A DNA stretch of 64,000 nt, from positions 15,861,976-15,925,975 of the forward strand of contig NC_051089.1 in assembly GCF_901709675.1 (NCBI RefSeq). Direction: 5' to 3'. The notes below the pieces were generated by a model, which did not search any database, was not told the DNA's origin, and worked only from the letters and a program-made list of their open reading frames with translations. A program made the translations under genes and the position numbers. Shown here piece after piece: positions 38,132-49,466 of this stretch; the first letter of the stretch is position 1, and every line of letters starts with the position of its first letter. Source of the DNA: Syngnathus acus. Lineage: Eukaryota > Chordata > Actinopteri > Syngnathiformes > Syngnathidae.

Positions 38132-38215
38132 GTGCACATGGCTGGCAACCAGTCCAGGGTGCACCCCGCCTCTCTGCTCCAGCTCTGAGGGACAAGCGCT
38201 ATAGAAAATGGATGG
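38132..38215 (+). mobile_element. SINE-like repeat, tail fragment
   Basis: GGCTGGCAACCAGTCCAGGG to GACAAGCGCTATAGAAAATGGATGGA matches the last quarter of the 28009-28345 repeat. Confidence 0.7.
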
Positions 38216-38404
38216 ACTGTGATCATACAAATTATACTGTGAGGTATTCATAGTCATATTGTATTTTCACCTTGCGTATACATACTTCGTTTTTCTATTA
38301 ACACTTAAAAACATTAAAATATTTTCTTGTGGATTACTCAGACTAAAGCCTCTGACGTGGAATATGTCTGAAGAGTGGAATGTTTTACTTTCTCTGTTAA
38401 CATG

Positions 38405-38406
<2 letters not shown>

Positions 38407-38435
<29 letters not shown>
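38407..38435. repeat. (CA)n microsatellite
   Basis: Uninterrupted CA dinucleotides about 50 bp past the GCH1 stop codon, within its presumed 3' UTR. Confidence 0.9.
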
Positions 38436-38436
<1 letters not shown>

Positions 38437-38487
38437 GTGCACACAAGCTGGTCCGTGTAAGCCCCAGCAACACGCGGAGGAGGAAAT

Positions 38488-38614
38488 TTAGCTCCTGACC
38501 AGCGTCAGAAACTCGTCACGAGTTTTGGGGTCTTCCCGGAAGACTCCCAACATGGTGCTGGTGATGGTCTTGCTGTTCATCTTTTGGACGCCTCGCATCA
38601 CCATGCACATGTGA
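38488..38614 (-). CDS. GCH1: GCH1 exon 6 (third zinc ligand, C-terminus)
   Basis: Encodes [20 protein letters not shown], then [21 protein letters not shown] and TAA. The terminal segment is nearly invariant among vertebrates. Confidence 0.96.
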
Positions 38615-41600
38615 CTGTGAAAACAAACGGATGATGTTTAACACACTGCCACAAGAAATGATGGTGACGGTTGCATCATAAATAGTAAGTAAGCAGTTAT
38701 GATAAACTCATTTACTGTTTAGCATACATAAGGTTATGAAACAAGAAAATAGAGCACATATCAGCTCGTCTCAACTCCTTGCAGAGGATACTAAATAATG
38801 TTAATATGAGTAGCTACTGTTATATTGAATGTTTAAATGTGTTGCTGCACCATTTGTGTCCATTATGTGTTAGCATTAAGCTAGAGGACTATATGTTTGT
38901 TTTAAAAAAGCGATTTTGTTTTTATTTTTGATGGACTGTTAACGACGTATGCGCCAAAAAGGCAAAAATGGATGGATGATTAAGAATGTTGAAATGTGAC
39001 TTTGCCTGTCATTGCCAGAACAGTTAATAAATGTTGGACTGCACAAACAGGTTATCTATTTTCTGTGTACGTACGTAGCTTCGATGATAACGCCAACCCC
39101 GGTGGGGTGCAGAGCTTCAGTGATGGCCACAGCAATTTGCTTAGTCAACCTCTCCTGAACTGTGAATAATAAAAAACATTGGTAAACTCTGAACATGATG
39201 GCTGCTAAGCAAAGTTTTGGATGTACCTTGTAGTCTGCGGCTGTAGATCTCCACGATCCTGAGGAAAGAGCAAGTTTGTGAAGTCCAAAAAACAAATAAG
39301 TTCAATATCTTATCCCAGTAATGTTCTTAAACAATGTCAAACAAACTAACAGTGTAACAACAATCCATCCTTTCGTGCATTTTATGAAACGCTTTATTAT
39401 CCGCTAATGTGACATTTATTAAGTCAATAATAGCAGCCGTGCGCGTGTATGACGCTTAGGGTTAGGATGCCATCACGTGAAGATGCCATACCTGCGATTT
39501 CTTTCAAAGCCAGCAGATGGCAACATTTTAACAAATAAATCATCCCAGTTATAGCTTGTGTAAACACTGTTTCATAAGGTTTTCCAGCTTTGATGGATGT
39601 CGACCACAGATTGATTGATCTGTTGTTTGTTTATTTATTTTATTTGTTTATTTATTTAATTTATTTGATTACATCACTATTGCACGCAATCTCAGAAAGT
39701 GTCAGGCTGCAAAGTATATAATCTCACAAGGTTCAAATTGAAGCAGTTCCTGTGGTTATTCTGAAGGTAACCCCATATAATACAGTTCTTAGTTGAAAGG
39801 GTTCAAATGAACAACAGATCCTTAAGAGCATTCTGCTGGTGCCCTTTGACCTGCTGACTTTCTCAGTAAGCAAACCGCTTCAGACCTTTTCAAAGCTTGG
39901 TATACTGTATTCAGAAAAATGTCACAAGAATAAACAGGCTGCAATGAGCGAAAAAGAAACTATATAGTATATATGTATTTTATTTAGGTAAAGGTACTTT
40001 ATTTATATGGTGCATTTTACAACAGCTGCGGCAATAACAAGGGGTTTTACATCTAAGTTTTGATGACACATAGTTGGGACAATTTCATTGTGATTTAGTG
40101 GTTACATCTTTATTGGCTGGTCTACCGAATCAGTAATTAGCTGTTAAGTCATATTTTAAGTCGTCTTTATTGGCTGGTCTACCAGAATCAGTAATTAGCA
40201 GTAAAATCATATTTTATTGTTAGAAGGCATGCTTATTTGTGCGTGTTTGTTTCCTGGGCAGTGTTTAATTGATCATGTTCGATGGTGTGCATTTTAAGAG
40301 GATTATTAGACTGCTTATTGAATGTGTGCAAGTGCAGACCTGATCCCATTGACCCCAATACCTTTAGGCTTAGCGTACTAAAACCACTTGCGACTACACA
40401 CACTCACACAAACGCACAAACGCACACACACATTGATAGTAACAAAATGTTCTCACCTGGCTAGTTTGCTGAGACCCAAAACTCGCTTGTTGGGGAGGTA
40501 ACCAATGTGAACCTGCACAAAGTCAACAAAGCCAATTCAAATGAGTCAATTACTAAAAAGATAATGAGGCAAACTTGTCACACTAACAAAAAAAATCATA
40601 GCAGGTTTGTTAGTGAGTTTATGTACACTAAACAAGTTTTGATGTGGAGTTAGTAGGTGTGGTAAATGATACAAGTACTAAACACAATAAAAGCCACAGT
40701 GATGTAAGGAATGTCTTCTTTTGTGGGATTAACATTGAGGTGAACATAAAAAAAATCCCAATATGGGAGACATCCTGTTAGGACACACATGTCCACAGAT
40801 TCTGTGCTCACCGGTAGAAACCGTTGTTTGTTTGTTTTTAACTCTCCACTCAATTTGATTCCGATCTAGATTGACAAGCTCACATGTAGCACGTCCCTCC
40901 GGAGCATCGTCCGTTATGCACTATGTAGGATTTTATGACTTACAACTTGGTGGCCAACCAATGACTGATGTGATCTTTGCTCGCTGGGTTTATTCTCTGT
41001 GTCAACAAGTGACTATCCTTGATTGTTTCTGATGTAATTCGGTGGTTAGCTTGTATAGTTCAACGATGATGGTTTCTTAACTCATTCACTGCCAGCCCAG
41101 ATAAAATAGATATTTGACTTCTACAGGCGACAATGGCAGTTAATATACAGAAAAATCTCCACGCATAGGCTAAAAGAGTGACGAGAGCAGAGTAGCTGGA
41201 TACGCAAGGAAGGATGAGTCTTGGCGTCATCAGCTGGACAATCACTGCCTTAGAGTGCTGCAGGCTCTAATTCTGCAACACACACCCACGTACACACTCA
41301 AATGCTCCACCCAAATGTCAAACGCAATTTGTAGACCAGATGAGAGAAAGGGCAGCAGCACAAGCGTGCAAAGATCTCTTTTGCTCGTCTTTCCTCCTTT
41401 TTCCTCGCCTTCTGTCTCCTTCCTGCTGCAGAAGTCTGATAGCAGACATCAAACATGTGGGAAGGCTACACTTTGTATTATCTGTATCACCTGGGTGCGG
41501 GTGTTTTCATGCATGTGTTCGAGACCAAGAGAGAGCGTCACGGACATAAAAATGCACAAAATCAAACAAACGCTAAGAACAAAATTATATTTATTAGAGG

Positions 41601-44600
41601 CAAACCATCATTGACAAAAACATCACTTTACAAATCAAGAGTTTAAAGAAAAAAGCCAAATATTACATCAGTCTTGCATGGAATTTACTTCAGGGACTTT
41701 ATTCTTCCTTGTTGACTAAAGTGGACAGCATCGTGACTGAGTCTTTAGATAGGAAGTTAGAGCTTTAGATACACTGCCACTTGGGTAAATTGAAAAATAA
41801 AATGTGGTGGCTTCTAGGTCCTGCTCGCGTGTACAGCCAAACTTAGAGGAGTCACTGTTGCAAAGATTGCCAAACTCAAACTTCAGGTGGTTCTATTTTC
41901 AGTTATACTTGCTGAAATCTTGTTGGAGAAATCTCAAGTTCCATCATTTGTGCATGTTGCAAAACTAAATTCAAATCCAATCTATGTAAATATATAGTTC
42001 AACTAATTTTACAGTAGACGACTTGTATTCACGGATCAAAGAAAGCTATTTGAACAGTCTTTGAAGGGAAATATAATTTGTAATTGATCATTTTACATGA
42101 ATTTTATTCAAAAAAATATCCATTACATTTTTTGTTAAATAGTAGAAGTAGGAGAGGGGAAATATGTGGAAAAAATGCTAATTAGATAAGCTGTTCGGAA
42201 CATGAATGAATGAATGCTTTACAGCACTATTTTTTATACAATTCTTTTTTTTTTTTTTTTTTAACTCCCTGTTCAACCACAAAGTTTTTGTGCATAATGT
42301 TTTTCTCTTGAATTTTGTCACGTCTCCGGGCGCGCCGATTGCAGATGGGTGTTTCTCCCGCACTCTCACCTGCTTGTCCCATATGTGTATATATATATAT
42401 TGTCTTTACTTTCATGCCTCCCTGTAAATTACCGCACTCCCTGTTCAACCATCTGTTTATGTAACCCATACTGATTATACCCGTTTCTGCCCCTGCCAAT
42501 CATCCTGCTGTCCGTAAACCACGGTCCTGTCTGTCTTCATGTTCTCCACTACCCCTTTCCCTTCACTAAACATTGGTCCAAGCTGAACCTGGTCGCCCTG
42601 TCTCCGTTCCATTTTACTTCAGAGCTTCCATGTAACTTGAATTAATCTCACGCAGCACTGTTAAATCTTAGCAAAGCTGCCTCACACAAAGAGGCCTAAT
42701 GTGTTAAATCTCAGTTTGTGCCATTTTTGTGAGTTGTGATAGCACTTTGTCCCTTTGTGTCAGCCCCTACATTTCCCTATAGTGATCAGCCCAGGGTACA
42801 GGAACTCTCATTCAAAGGGATATAAAGCAATAACTAGGGGTCAAATATGTGACCAAATGATGAATGTAATGTTTCCGCTCATGATGCTCTCACAGCCACT
42901 GATATGCAAATAAAAAAAGAAGCAAGAGGAGGCGTGTCACTTCCTGTCATGAGTCACTGAGTGCACACAGTTGAGAGGGGATGGTTAGCAACAACAATGA
43001 TGCGCTTTCGAGACACAACCACCTGATCACACGCACACACACACGCACGCACATGACCAGAAAACACTTTGTCTTAATGTGTGATTCACTGATGTCACCA
43101 GAGGCTATTTACACCGTGTTGGGGGAAAAAAAAAATCAGATGGCACCCGCCTTTGTCTAAATTGACATGCACCTGCAGGCAAGATGGAGGGATGAAACAG
43201 TTTATGCATGAATACACATAAAAAGGGAAGAATAACCTATCTGCTCTCAGATGCAGAGTAATGATGTCAAAGCAGTTGGCCAGCAGCGGAAGCTAAAGTT
43301 GAAAGTAAGTAGATTTTGGCTAATCCGATTGTTTCTCATTTTGTTTGTTTTAAACTATATAGGAGTGACTACCAAAATATCAATTGTGACATACATATTC
43401 CTGGTTATTTTCCAGTCAATCATCAGTCAGACTATTTATATACCAGCAACGGATAGATGAACAGATCTTGACCGGTCCCAATATACATCACCGACTTTTG
43501 ACAGTATGTGCGTGTTTGTACATGTGCGTGCTACATCACTCACCCTGCCGATGATGGGCACCAGGTGATGTTCGCACATGGAGAACACATCAATGTCTTT
43601 GACGATCACCATCTCGTCGTGATCTTCATCAAAGATAGCGTCGTTCAGCACGTCTGCACACAAAAACACAATAGACATTAGATTACTTTCTTTCCAAGTT
43701 GACACTTTAAATAAATTACTAGTTTACTTTGACTACAATTAAAATTTTTATTTGTTGTAAGTGTCAAAATTAAAACTTTACATCCATCTCTTGTGTCTTA
43801 AGATTTGAACGTAACACCGTTCAGTAAATTGTTACTCCATTTTTTAAGTTACAGGTGATGTTTTTCACATTTTTTTTCTGTACCATATCAAGTTTATTAC
43901 TGCATAAATAAGTAGTATGGTTATAGATTGATTGATATTTATGAGGCTCAGCAACAGGCAGAGTTTTGCCCAAAATTACAATGCATGGTCAAATCTGTAT
44001 GCTCAATGAGAATGTCTCAAAAACCTGATGTTCATTTTTAATTCAGCGTCAAAAACACTCTTAGGGACACATAAAGCTGCCTTTGATTAAAAACATTCTG
44101 TTGACCTGCAACGTAATTTATTGTCATTTATTTTATCCAATTAAGTGATGCACCTTCGACTTTTGGCAATCCCTTTATCATCATTTTTTTCATATCAAAT
44201 TAAAGTGCTGCTTCTATACACTCCTGTTGCTTTATTACTTTTTTCTTTTTTTGTTGGTCACCAGGGTTCAATAAAGCGCTTTTATCGTTTTGTGACGACA
44301 CAGACGCTTCCCAGCCGTACCATGTCGGGTTTTAATTTCCTGACTGACAATCAGTTAGAGGCAGTGAAGGAACAACAGGGGGGAGGGTCACCGACTTGTT
44401 GCTGTTGCTTATCGCAGGACTGTAAAGTAAACACGCAGCCAGGTAAAAAGATGACGGGGAAGCACATTTAGAGGTTCTTTTGGACCTCATCACAATCAGC
44501 TGTCTAATTACATTTCTGTAACGTTGCCAGGCGAGCCTTTGTGAATCATTGTGAAAATAACCTCAAAATGTTGGTGTTGTACTGTCCTGTGTCAAGTCAA

Positions 44601-47600
44601 GTCAAGTCAAGTTTATTCATATAGCCCTGAATCACAAGCAGTCTCAAAGGGCTTCACATATACAAAATAAATTGACAATTATTCTCAAAGCATCCCCTGA
44701 TGCAAAGAAAAACTTCTAGTCTTTGGGGATATGATGAAAGGTTTTGATTGACGTGTAACTTTATATCGCTAATGTATGTCATTGGTGCATTCTTTTATGA
44801 TGCTGAAATCAGTTTTTAGACTGAATGCTGCATTAACCAGCAGCTGCGACGTCCACTCTCCAATGTAACAATAAAGCAAACGTGACACTGATGTGCTCTT
44901 TTGTGATTTTAACATGTTAGTATGAACGCTCCAATTGCTAATCAGCTAGTATTTTGGTTGGTTAATTCAGAGACGAGCACTGGGAAGGAAAACCAAGCCT
45001 GAGAATGACGTTGCCACAGGGTTGAAACTGTAATAACGTGGTAATTGGAGTGCTTTATCTTGTCAAGTACCCGAAGATGTGGCAGGTAATAACACCTACC
45101 ATGTTTATTACAGATAAAAAACCCTATGTGATGGATAATGTTGGATTTTTAAGGTGTTTGCTGCGTACCAAAAGACTTAGAAACTTACTCGAATTTTAAA
45201 GATCACAGACAAGTTTTGGAGGCAATGCTGCTGGCAAATTTTCATTGTTTGCATCTGTAGAACTTCTTTGGCAATAGTTCCATTGTTGCTATAATAAATA
45301 CCTTGCAAATATACTGTGTATACAAACATGCACACGCACACTTCCAGACACAAACATCCTGGAGGATATGGTTAAGTCAAGCTTAACTAAATGGCTGGCA
45401 GCTGGTGAAAACTGTCATCTTGGAGGAGGAGGGCGCACATCAGGTAATGACAGTTTGACTCATCATCACTTCATATATTTATCAGCATCTCGCCGAGAAC
45501 AAACAGTTCAAACGCTTCTGTAGATCTTTTGTCATACTACATGGCATCTGCATTCAGAACAAAAGCAAGAGCGAGCTGATCTTGACAAAGAACAGAACGT
45601 GGAGCAAACAATCACAATTCATGCTATCAGCTGCTGTAACTGAATTATACGTCTTCACGGGGTAAGCTACAAATTTAAAGGCTATTTTAGTCACAAAATA
45701 GTAAATAGTTTTTGCACAGCCATAAAAGGCCTATGACACCGATGAACTGTCACATTTGCTCTCCACATATCCTGAAGACAGAAAATGTGAGCACAGAACA
45801 CAAGTGTATCTAATGTAGTATCATTTCTTGATCTTTTTCTGTGGTGTCTACTGACAGTTGGCTTATCATCCAAATGGCACTTTACCGTCTTCCACCAACT
45901 TAGTCATTCCATTGCAAGAAAACCAATGGAAATCGATGGCGGCTTAATGATGTGCTGCTAGCACCTAGTGGTGGGGGTCAAGTGATGACTTGTATATCGA
46001 AAAACTCTAAGTCAAGGCACTCGTAAGGCACAACACTCAACACTATTATTATTATTATTTTAAAGAAGAAAAAGACATATATAAGTCACACTGGAGTACA
46101 AGTCACATTTTTGGGGGAAATGTATTTGATAAAATCCAACACCTCGAACAGACATGTCATCTTGAAAGGTAATTTAAGATAAAAATAGAATTGAGGCAAC
46201 AGGCTGAATAATTATACGGCATAAATAACATGCTAAAAACTTACCCAAACCATCCGTGTCACTCCAAATCACTAAATTCAATGAAATTTTCATCCTCTGT
46301 CACTTTTAAAAAACTCTGCTAACTCCGGAGGTAGAAACTGCAGCGCTTCCTCTTCTACGTGGCTGACGTCAGACTCATCGTCAGTTACAGTTCCAATTAT
46401 TCCACAGGCCTAGAGCGCCCTCTTGCGGTTTAGTGTGAAATTAACATGTGAAGTGATATAATGTGTTAATAATTTCACACTTAAGTCGCACCCCTGGCCA
46501 AACTATGAAAAAAACTGCGACTTATAGTCCAGAATATACGGTACTTTCGATTTAGAAGTTGAATAAATATTCCGTTTTGAGTGCATAAGGTTAGCACGTC
46601 CGCTTCACAGTTCGGAGGGTGCGGGTTCGATTCCACCTTCGGCACATCCTGTGTGGAGTTTGCATGTTCTCCACGTGCCTGCGTGGGGTTTCTCCAGGTA
46701 CAACGACTGGTGACATTGGTTTCAGCTCATTTACAAATCCATACTCGGCAAGACACCTCCCTATCTCTCCTCCCTCCTGCACCTTTTTCATTCTGGCCTC
46801 AATCTAAGGGCCAAGGTAATCTTATCAAATTCACCATCCCCAAAGCCTGTACAGTTTTTGGTCAAAAGTCCTTCCATTTCTCTGCAGCTTATGATTGGAA
46901 TACTGTACAAAATACCCTTAAATTCACTGTCATCACATCATTCACAGTTTTCAAACAAAAATTGCAACAAGTTTTAACCGACTCTTGTAGCTGTTAGTTA
47001 AGCCTGTTGTCATATCGTATTGTTTTACTGTTTTTTGTTGTCGTTTTTTTAATTGTGTATTTATATAACCTTGTCTTATGTATTTATTTATATTGTCTTA
47101 TGTATTTATTTATTTTAGCACCCTATGATGCCATATTGTTTTTTATTCTTTAAATCATGTTCGAAATGAAGATTCATTCATTCATTCATGGTTACACTAA
47201 GTATAAAAGAATGCCAGAGTTAAAGCTTTAATTAAGCAACATTGTCATTACTGTGACATGGCGATTGGCGGTCATATTCTGGATTGTTTTCTGTTCTGAG
47301 TGTTGTGGGATCGGTCTCACTGGGTCACAAGGTTCATTTTGTGCCTCAATCAAGCAAGCCAGAACAGTGTGGTAGATTTAAGTACAGATGTGGGTGTGAA
47401 CACAGATGACTTGTTTCGACACTCATTATCTTCAAAGTAATGAGTCCTCGAAAGTGCATTTTTGATCAACTGAAAACAAATCACTACAAGGTGAATTCAC
47501 AGTTTTTGTGAAGTCTGTCTTCCACCCAGATCGTACGTGTCAGTGTGTGAGAACTAAGCACAGCCTGGCCTACAGGTTTTGTCACGTTAGACTAAATAAA

Positions 47601-47752
47601 GTAACAATTTTGATCAACCAGTAGAAATAATCACATAATTTCCAATAAATCTCTTTATATCTTTTGGTCATTTGCTGGCCAACAAGCGGATTTCTGCCTC
47701 ATGCTGTGATGAAAGCTGAACCCATGACCACACATACACTTGTTCACTCTTG

Positions 47753-47783
<31 letters not shown>

Positions 47784-49190
47784 GCAGGCACACAAACACA
47801 ACAACACACTCAACAAACAGTCTGGTGACTCTCACTGAAGGGTTAAACTCTTTACAAACAACCAGCTTTCCGTTGCAAACTGGTTTTGTGTGTGTTCTCT
47901 GCTTTCCAATAAATCAAGGGGGAGGCTTTTGAACCAACCAATGAGGAAAAAGCGGGTTTGACGACATAACATACTGCATGCATACCATCGTGATTCTTTT
48001 CAGTGTTCATCCTCTGTCAATCATAAATTAAGAACTTGGTGTGTGTCACCTTGTCAGTGAAGCTGGGTTTCTCACATTTTTCTTCCATTCTTTCTTTAGA
48101 ATTTAGCACGTAAAGCTAAACTACCTCCAGATGGATTCTTAAAGAGGTGGATGAAGCGAGGAAAACCCTGATTTCACTGTCATGTACTGAAGTATGGCAA
48201 AGTGGGCCCATGTGGTGCTGAAACCGCTTTAAAATTGTTACAGGGACATGAGGCCCAGCGCATGGACTCAAATATCAGGCAGGTCTCGAACACCAAATCC
48301 CATCACTGTGCGGCTTCGAAAGGAATCACAAAGCAGAAAATGCTGGAGTGATTCAAGTCTAACCGGTGTTTCCAGGTGCAGCACTTGATGTTCTCTCATT
48401 TTTTGAAGTTTATACATTGTGTGTGTCTATTACGTATTCCAGCGGTCAAATCAAACCATTCATTTGACATCTGTCATATACATTATACCCGCTTGTTTAG
48501 CAGAAGATACTGTGGTTGTCTACCACGGTCATAAGATGCATTTACATTAACTAAAAAAATAAAGCTACTACCAGGAGGGAAAAGGCATACAAATAAGCAT
48601 CTTAATTAAAAATTAAGAGCATAAGCAATTGTTCCTGATAATTGCATTATTTAGTAGTTTGTTGTGCTAATGTAAGAAGATGATATTCCACTTTAGATAT
48701 GATTGCAATAGATGTGAAAAAGTTTAAGAACCAATTACTAGTATGAATGGTTCTTCCCAAAAGTTACCGGAGGACATCAAAACAATCCCAAATGTCCCTC
48801 TGAGACTCTTTGCAGGATTTAAAACTCACCGATGATAGTCTCCTGGTAGCCCTTGGTGAAGAACTGCATGGCGGTTGCGGCTCTCCAGGGAGTTTTGGCG
48901 AGCCCCTGCCGATGTGGGTCTTCTCCAAGCCCACGTAAAATTGTAGTGTAGGCTTCGGCCAGCGACGGCAGGCTAACCTCGTTGTCCTCCACGCTCCTGG
49001 TGTGCTCTTCTTTCCAGCTCTCCGTCACCGATGGCGCCGACCGGTGCGACCCCGACTCGGCAGCAGGACCCTGGAGAGCAGCAGGGGGTCTTTTGACCAC
49101 TCCGTCAAAGTGTCCGTTGATCACCAAAGTGGCGTCCCCCGTGTCTTTTTTGTCGGTCAAAGTGAACTCAGTCTGCTTTGAGTGGTCCAT
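38488..49190 (-). CDS. GCH1: GCH1, GTP cyclohydrolase I
   Basis: Converts GTP to 7,8-dihydroneopterin triphosphate plus formate in the cytosol, the first and rate-limiting step of tetrahydrobiopterin synthesis; in fish it also feeds pteridine pigments. Six exons on the minus strand: 49190-48830, 43653-43544, 40512-40457, 39258-39227, 39159-39075, 38614-38488; all GT-AG, summing to 771 nt, 256 residues (human 250). The zinc ligands are Cys147 and His150 in SMCEHHLVP and Cys218 in [27 protein letters not shown] and [16 protein letters not shown] are family hallmarks. The N-terminal 80 residues are variable, as usual for the regulatory extension. ATG at 49190 is chosen; the in-frame codon before it is GTG. 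It neighbours SAMD4A and WDHD1 as in mammals. Confidence 0.97.
39075..39159 (-). CDS. GCH1: GCH1 exon 5
   Basis: Encodes [20 protein letters not shown] and VGVIIEA; donor GTACGT. The intron between exons 4 and 5 is only 67 bp. Confidence 0.95.
39227..39258 (-). CDS. GCH1: GCH1 exon 4 (32-nt micro-exon)
   Basis: Completes Arg, then [10 protein letters not shown]; the same very short exon exists in vertebrate GCH1. Acceptor CTCAG, donor GTACAT. Confidence 0.93.
40457..40512 (-). CDS. GCH1: GCH1 exon 3
   Basis: Encodes [18 protein letters not shown] plus the first two bases of Arg; acceptor TGCAG, donor GTGAGA. Confidence 0.95.
40513..43543 (-). other. GCH1: GCH1 intron 2
   Basis: Contains a MITE-like AACTCATTCACTGCCAG..TGGCAGTTAA segment near 41077-41140, a poly-T run at 42245-42262 and a C/T-rich, LTR- or MITE-like block at about 42266-42620 in which ACTCCCTGTTCAACCA occurs twice. 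No gene recognised. Confidence 0.5.
43544..43653 (-). CDS. GCH1: GCH1 exon 2 (zinc-binding Cys-His)
   Basis: Encodes [20 protein letters not shown] then [17 protein letters not shown], with two of the three zinc ligands. Confidence 0.97.
44261..44443 (+). other. Exon-like open segment in GCH1 intron 1 (unrecognised)
   Basis: A polypyrimidine tract and CACCAG precede an open stretch that includes [20 protein letters not shown] and a run of four Cys, ending at CAG/GTAAAA. The boundaries look like splice sites, but no partner exon or family was recognised. It may be chance or an old insertion. Confidence 0.2.
44592..44670 (+). repeat. Retroposon tail (GTCAA)n GTTTATTCATATAGCCC
   Basis: Four TCAAG units lead into TTTATTCATATAGCCCTGAA and CAGTCTCAAAGGGCTTCACA, a widespread fish SINE/LINE terminal sequence. 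Confidence 0.65.
46060..46544. mobile_element. MITE-like element with ATAAGTCGCA motifs (left end degraded)
   Basis: ATATAAGTCACACTGGAGTA at the left and CACTTAAGTCGCACCCC..CTGCGACTTATAGTCCAGA..TACGGTA at the right follow the scheme of the 22737-22910 MITE, with about 400 bp of extra internal sequence and no recognisable protein. Confidence 0.7.
46578..46704 (+). mobile_element. SINE-like repeat, tRNA-like head fragment
   Basis: GGTTAGCACGTCCGCTTCAC, the B-box GGTTCGATTCC at 46624-46634 and GTGTGGAGTTTGCATGTTCT match the head of 28009-28345; it is cut at the start of a LINE fragment. Confidence 0.75.
46705..47190 (+). mobile_element. LINE 3' end (ORF2 C-terminus and 3' UTR)
   Basis: The frame [40 protein letters not shown] ends in a stop at 46997, as at the end of L2/Rex-like ORF2 proteins, and an AT-rich 3' UTR runs to an (ATTC)n tail at 47171-47189. 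The frame is interrupted, so the copy is dead. Confidence 0.6.
47750..47775. repeat. (CA)n microsatellite
   Basis: CA dinucleotide run continuing into imperfect CG/CA units. Confidence 0.9.
48830..49190 (-). CDS. GCH1: GCH1 exon 1 (N-terminal extension)
   Basis: Starts [15 protein letters not shown] and ends [25 protein letters not shown] in phase 1 before GTGAGT. The conserved core begins around [19 protein letters not shown]. Confidence 0.95.
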
Positions 49191-49322
49191 CACTTCTGTG
49201 GCCCTCTCTCACCCTCTCTCTCGCGCGCGCGCGCTCTGCTGCCTGCTGAGCACTTGTTGAGTCAAGGCTCTCCTACAACAGGTTTGTATTTCTTTTTTAA
49301 ACAAGAGTCAGGCTTCCTCGCC

Positions 49323-49386
49323 ATATATACCTACAGATTATCCCCAGCTGAGTTCTTATTGGCCAGTGGGCTTTCGGTGGGCGGGG
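49323..49386 (-). promoter_or_regulatory. GCH1: GCH1 core promoter: GC box, CCAAT box, TATA box
   Basis: Reading toward the gene: GGGCGGGG-type GC box (49386-49379, opposite strand), CCAAT (49362-49358) and GTATATATGG (49330-49321) about 30 bp further on. Transcription would start near 49295, leaving a 5' UTR of about 105 nt with a CGCG-rich run at 49220-49235. Mammalian GCH1 also has a proximal CCAAT element. Motif inference only. Confidence 0.5.
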
Positions 49387-49466
49387 ACTTGCCCGTTTTC
49401 TTCACAAGTGGCGCCAGAAAAGCTGGAGGCAATTTGTTCTGTCATATGACTTTATTTTAGGATTTA

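Larger units (their letters stand above)
35202..38487. other. Intergenic: zinc-finger gene to GCH1 3' end
   Basis: A repeat of the type AGTTCTTTAAGTGAACTG..ATTCGTTCAAACGAATCG lies near 35409-35515, a (GAAT)n run at 36282-36305, degenerate SINE-like pieces at 37848-38010 and 38132-38215, and a CA microsatellite at 38407-38435. I recognise no gene. Confidence 0.6.
38615..40456 (-). other. GCH1: GCH1 introns 3-5
   Basis: Apart from exons 4 and 5 this holds TTTA/TTTG-rich sequence at 39636-39665 and a short SINE-like tail (ACTTTATTTATATGGTGCAT) near 40004-40060. Nothing else recognised. Confidence 0.6.
43654..48829 (-). other. GCH1: GCH1 intron 1
   Basis: Holds an exon-like open segment on the plus strand at 44261-44443 (uncertain), a retroposon tail at 44592-44670, a MITE at 46060-46544, a SINE-like head at 46578-46704 joined to a LINE 3' end (to about 47190) and a CA microsatellite at 47750-47775. 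Confidence 0.6.

Noticed and set aside
49191-49193. GTG start one codon before the GCH1 ATG
   Set aside because: Vertebrate GCH1 starts at ATG; the upstream GTG has no support.
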